DNA of 64,000 nt from Halomonas sp. M20 (GTDB taxonomy: Bacteria > Pseudomonadota > Gammaproteobacteria > Pseudomonadales > Halomonadaceae), in assembly GCF_020622265.1 (NCBI RefSeq), contig NZ_JACNMQ010000001.1, positions 124,001-188,000 on the forward strand. The letters are read 5' to 3'. The translations under genes were made by a program, and so were the position numbers. Below are positions 60,662 to 64,000 of this stretch, one piece after another; the first letter of the stretch is position 1, and every line of letters begins with the position of its first letter. The notes under the pieces were generated by a model, which saw only the letters and a program-made list of their open reading frames with translations, did no database searches and was not told where the DNA came from.

Positions 60662-61441
60662 GTGAGGTTCATTGCTACTGGGGTCTTTGCGTTCATTTTG
60701 ACGGGGTGCGCCGCCTCATCTTCGCTATTGCCCTCCGCTTCGCCTCCAACGGAGGAGCGGGGGGTCGACTCAACCCCTGCCGCTCCCGCAGTAGGTGCCG
60801 ATGCATCGCAAGGGCAACCCTCTACCTCCTCACCCTTGTTGCCATCGGCCTTTTTCGCCGATGGCGGCGAAGCGTTCATGGCCTGGCGCTGTACCCCGAC
60901 TCAGGATCTGATTACCGCCTTTCCGGACAATCGGTTGCGTCTATGGTCCGGACAGGGATATTTCGAACTCGACCCGGCCGTGGTGGCGTCTGGCGCGCGC
61001 TACGTCCAGAACGATCTCTCGTTCTGGAACAAGGGCACTATCGCCCTCGTCGAGAGCGATAAAGGGCGGCTCGAATGTCGCCAGGATGTACAGCGCGACA
61101 CTTGGGGGCGCCACCAGCATCCCGATACGATCTTCTACGCCAAGGGCCACGAACCCGGTTGGGCGCTCAGACTGGATCGCAAGACCTCGAGACTGAGCTG
61201 GGTGACGGACTATGGCAAACGCACCCTGATACTTCCCTACAAGGTGGGCAAGATCGTCAACGGCCAGCATGCCAGCATGACCCTGGTCAGCCTGGATGCA
61301 GCTCAGCCACTGACCGTCGAACTGGAGGCCAGGGCCTGTTTCGATACCGCAAGTGGCAAGCCTTTCCCGGTGCGCGTCAATATCACCTCTGACGGGCAGC
61401 AGCTTCTCGGCTGCGGTCAGGGTATCGAGAAGCGTCCGTAG
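60662..61441 (+). CDS. MliC-domain lipoprotein with C-terminal COG3650-type domain
   Basis: A 259-residue lipoprotein. The start is GTG at 60662 with GGAGG 6 bases upstream. The signal peptide ends in the lipobox LTGC, so it is membrane-anchored. After a Pro/Ser-rich linker (residues 20-65), FMAWRCTPTQDLITAF ... ASGARYVQNDLSFWNKGTIALVE forms an MliC (lysozyme inhibitor) domain with the conserved Ser-Gly-Ala-Arg-Tyr. The C-terminal part, FYAKGHEPGWALRLDRKT ... GKPFPVRVNITSDGQQLLGCGQGI, fits the COG3650 type. The two are usually separate proteins, so this is a fusion. It overlaps the convergent gene by 25 bases. Confidence 0.85.
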   Translation: MRFIATGVFAFILTGCAASSSLLPSASPPTEERGVDSTPAAPAVGADASQGQPSTSSPLLPSAFFADGGEAFMAWRCTPTQDLITAFPDNRLRLWSGQGYFELDPAVVASGARYVQNDLSFWNKGTIALVESDKGRLECRQDVQRDTWGRHQHPDTIFYAKGHEPGWALRLDRKTSRLSWVTDYGKRTLILPYKVGKIVNGQHASMTLVSLDAAQPLTVELEARACFDTASGKPFPVRVNITSDGQQLLGCGQGIEKRP

Positions 61442-62514
61442 GCGGACGCCTTGGAAGAAGGGCATGCTTCGACAGAGACTGCTCGAGATGGACGAATGAA
61501 GGCAGAAGGGCACAGACGCAGGTCCGGGGAAAAGATGCGCCGGGCCAGCAAGGCGAGCGCTCGAGAACCGGCAGAGCGCGCGGTTAGCAACTGCGTGGCA
61601 ATCGGCTCCCAGCCGTCGCCGTCCCTTGCTGCAAGATAAAAAACGAAAGGATGAAAGCCGGGCATGCCCAGGCGCAGATCCGTGGCAATCAATCCCGTCG
61701 TCCCATCCCCTGCCTGGGTGCGATAGCTCAGGAACGGTCCGGCGAACCAGTAAAGGCGGCGTCCGCTGGCGATATTCAGCGCAGCCTCCTCAAGGCGTGC
61801 TCCTCGTGGAAAGCTCTCGAACAGCGGTGCTTGGGTATCGAACAATCCTATAAGGGCTTCCTGATAGTCGCCGTCGTCGATCACCGTGACTCGCCACAGC
61901 AGTGTATTGAACGGAGTCGGCTGTACCAGCCGAGGCGCATCCTCCAGTCCTTGTCTTGCAAGTAAAGGCTCGACCCGGGCATCGATGATCCCTTTTGCGC
62001 CCAGGGAAAACACCAGATAGGCACTCGACAGGGCCAATCCCCAAACCAGCGCATGGGACCGATAACCTCGTAGCAGTACGTAAACCACAGCGACAAACAG
62101 CGGCAGAGTGTATAGTGGGTCGATAATGAAAATGCTCGACCAGCTGACCGGCGGGAGACTCAGCGGCCACAGGAGCTGAGTACCGTAGGCGGTGAAGGCA
62201 TCGAGTAGCGGATGGGTCAACAGACAGGCGCCATAAAACAGGCCCCATTGCCTCAGGGAAATTCCCCTTCGGGTAATGAAGCGTGCCGACAGCAGTGCAA
62301 GTATCAGTGCCAAAGCGCTCAATACCAGCAGCGAATGACTGAAGCCGCGATGATAGGTATAGTCCGCCACCGCATCGCCGTAGTCGATCATCACATCGAG
62401 ATCCGGCAGGGTGCCGAGCACGGCGCCGGCAAGCAGCGCCTTGCGCCCCAGGCGTGGGCCGAGAATGGCGCCTCCCACCGCGGCGCCCAGACAGGCCTGA
62501 GTCAAGGAATCCAT
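61417..62514 (-). CDS. YdjM-type membrane-bound metal-dependent hydrolase
   Basis: A 365-residue integral membrane protein of the YdjM/DUF457 family. The metal-binding histidines appear in MDSLTQACLGAAVGGAILG, LPDLDVMIDYGD (Asp pair), HRGFSHSLLVLSAL and ACLLTHPLLDAFTAYGTQLLWPL. The C-terminal half is soluble with an FVFYLAARDGDGWEPIA core. E. coli YdjM is SOS-regulated; I see no LexA box here. Its 3' end overlaps the MliC lipoprotein gene. Confidence 0.88.
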   Translation of the reverse strand: MDSLTQACLGAAVGGAILGPRLGRKALLAGAVLGTLPDLDVMIDYGDAVADYTYHRGFSHSLLVLSALALILALLSARFITRRGISLRQWGLFYGACLLTHPLLDAFTAYGTQLLWPLSLPPVSWSSIFIIDPLYTLPLFVAVVYVLLRGYRSHALVWGLALSSAYLVFSLGAKGIIDARVEPLLARQGLEDAPRLVQPTPFNTLLWRVTVIDDGDYQEALIGLFDTQAPLFESFPRGARLEEAALNIASGRRLYWFAGPFLSYRTQAGDGTTGLIATDLRLGMPGFHPFVFYLAARDGDGWEPIATQLLTARSAGSRALALLARRIFSPDLRLCPSAFIRPSRAVSVEACPSSKASAYGRFSIP

Positions 62515-62676
62515 GAAGATAGTTGTCCTTGTACAGTAAAAGCATGACGATTTTCATTATAACCGGGTGTAGCCCTTGCAGCCGTTGCAATCGCATGTGA
62601 TAAAGCGCCGTGGTGGCGCATGAGCAGCTTTCAAGAAAATTCAAACGCAGAGAATATTCTCTAACGAGACAAAAAA

Positions 62677-64000
62677 ATGACAGAAAACTCTCACAAAAAT
62701 GGGGGCGCTTCGGTCTCCAAAGATTCACTCATCGATACAGACTATGTGGTGGGTCAGGATAATGTCGAGGGGAGTTTCGGCCCTTTCAGCTTCGACATAC
62801 ACAATCGGGTATTTGCCGTTTCTGCGGGCATCACGATTGCGTTCATCCTCCTCACATTGCTGTTTCCGGACGTTGCTGGCCAGGTTTTCCAGGCGGTCGT
62901 CAATTTTTCTATCAAGACGCTGGACTGGTACTTCTTCATTGCCGTCAATCTCTATCTGTTTTTCTGTCTTGCGCTGGTGATATCCCCTTATGGTGCGGTG
63001 CGACTGGGGGGGAAGGAAGCACGGCCCAGCTACTCCTATCTTTCCTGGTTCTCGATGCTGTTCGCTGCGGGAATGGGGATCGGGCTGCTGTTCTTTGGCG
63101 TGCTTGAGCCGGTCTACCACACTGCCGTATCAATGCCGCTGAATACGCCGGCGCCCTTCGGTGCGGACGGTGAGCTCATTCAGGAGAATATTGCCCAGGC
63201 TCGGGCGATGGGCCTCGCGGGCACCTTCCTGAACTGGGGGCTGCATGGCTGGGCGATCTATGCATTGATGGCGCTGTCCCTTTCGGTATTCACTTACAAT
63301 AAAGGCCTGCCGTTTTCGATACGCTCTTCCTTTTATCCGATCTTGGGGGAGCGAGTCTGGGGCTGGCCGGGCCATGCAATCGATGTGCTGGCGGTGTTTT
63401 CCACCCTGTTCGGACTGGTGACGTCTCTGGGGCTCGGGGCACAGCAGGCCAATGCGGGCTTCAACTATGTCTTTGGGCTCGAAATCAGTCTCACGGTCCA
63501 GATCAGCATCATCGTCATCGTTACCGCAGTCGCCATGATCTCGGTCTGGCGCGGGCTCGATGGCGGCGTCAAGGTGCTCTCCGAGATCAATATGATCGCC
63601 GCCTTTTTATTCTTTCTGTTTGTGCTCTTTGCGGGGCCGACTCTCACGGCTCTCGGCAGCGCCTGGGATGGGGTGACTACCTATATCCGGGAGTTCGTGC
63701 CGCTTTCCATGCCCTTCGGCCGCACGGACGATGCCTATCGGGAGGACTGGAGTGCCTTCTACTGGGCCTGGTGGATTTCCTGGTCACCGTTTGTCGGCAT
63801 GTTCATCGCTCGGGTAAGCCGGGGCCGTACGGTGCGCGAATTCGTCATTGCAGTACTGCTGGTGCCAACCCTGGTGATCTTCCTCTGGATGGGCGTCTTC
63901 GGTGGCATTGCGCTCGATCAGGTGTTTACCGACCCGCAAGGCAGCCTGGTGAAAGCCAACGTGATCGACAGCTACAGCCCGGAGCTTTCCCTGTTCGGTA
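62677..64000 (+). CDS. BCCT-family transporter (3' end beyond window)
   Basis: Second osmoprotectant transporter of this window; 441 codons are visible. It has an acidic N-terminal tail of about 45 residues (TDYVVGQDNVEGSFGPF), then SYSYLSWFSMLFAAGMGIGLLFFGVLEP, FLNWGLHGWAIYALMALSL and the family motif YWAWWISWSPFVGMFIARVSRGRTVREF. It differs clearly from the first BCCT gene (21902-23536) and so is not a recent duplicate. The ATG at 62677 lies after an A7 tract, with no strong ribosome site. Confidence 0.95.
   Translation, partial: MTENSHKNGGASVSKDSLIDTDYVVGQDNVEGSFGPFSFDIHNRVFAVSAGITIAFILLTLLFPDVAGQVFQAVVNFSIKTLDWYFFIAVNLYLFFCLALVISPYGAVRLGGKEARPSYSYLSWFSMLFAAGMGIGLLFFGVLEPVYHTAVSMPLNTPAPFGADGELIQENIAQARAMGLAGTFLNWGLHGWAIYALMALSLSVFTYNKGLPFSIRSSFYPILGERVWGWPGHAIDVLAVFSTLFGLVTSLGLGAQQANAGFNYVFGLEISLTVQISIIVIVTAVAMISVWRGLDGGVKVLSEINMIAAFLFFLFVLFAGPTLTALGSAWDGVTTYIREFVPLSMPFGRTDDAYREDWSAFYWAWWISWSPFVGMFIARVSRGRTVREFVIAVLLVPTLVIFLWMGVFGGIALDQVFTDPQGSLVKANVIDSYSPELSLFG

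Overview
The window looks like the chromosome of a moderately halophilic gammaproteobacterium of the Halomonadaceae (Halomonas-like). This is an inference from gene content: two BCCT compatible-solute transporters, an NhaC-type Na+/H+ antiporter, a pqqA-F locus next to a quinoprotein dehydrogenase, a long NrdA with two ATP-cone-like regions, and kbl-tdh. Genes are densely packed with many ATGA/GTGA overlaps. I found no tRNA, rRNA, CRISPR array, prophage or intact insertion sequence.

Region 1 (1-13430) is a quinoprotein alcohol-oxidation island. On the minus strand lie pqqA, an attenuator-like hairpin, then pqqB, pqqC, pqqD, pqqE and pqqF (cut by the window start). Divergent from these is a plus-strand operon: a XoxF-type PQQ alcohol dehydrogenase with an Asp-x-Asp motif predicting lanthanide use, its cytochrome c, a XoxJ-like periplasmic binding protein, an unrecognised exported protein, and a Ped-type set (substrate-binding protein, YVTN beta-propeller, ABC ATPase, ABC permease). 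A small exported four-cysteine protein abuts the operon end on the other strand.

Region 2 (13430-34100) is mostly housekeeping and transport: a voltage-gated-type K+ channel, two divergent PepSY-like units beside a PhoPQ-like two-component system, transaldolase, AzlCD, a luciferase-like oxidoreductase, a YqaA/DedA-type membrane protein, a BCCT transporter, a short-chain dehydrogenase pseudogene with three lesions, DUF1127-PhzF divergent from a MocR regulator, an extensin-like protein, agmatine deiminase, a PEBP protein, and the kbl-tdh threonine pathway beside NhaC.

Region 3 (34100-49400) holds a FAN1-type nuclease overlapping a DEAH iron-sulfur helicase, a XpaC-TelA pair, several small enzymes, a tandem pair of tiny PLD-N-type membrane proteins each with a strong hairpin terminator, an RND efflux pair, methylglyoxal synthase, a glpK remnant, two paralogous 37-residue proteins each with its own ribosome-binding site and terminator, and a candidate small RNA.

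Region 4 (49400-64000) contains nrdA-nrdB with a NrdR box, an RstAB-like two-component system, a lipocalin-like protein, divergent metR/metE with a consensus MetR site, an MliC-domain lipoprotein, a YdjM-type membrane hydrolase, and the start of a second BCCT transporter.

The strongest candidates for undescribed biology are the twin 37-residue proteins with the adjacent structured RNA (48.7-49.4 kb), and the two unrecognised exported proteins attached to the XoxF/Ped-ABC system (8.4-9.1 kb and 13.0-13.4 kb).
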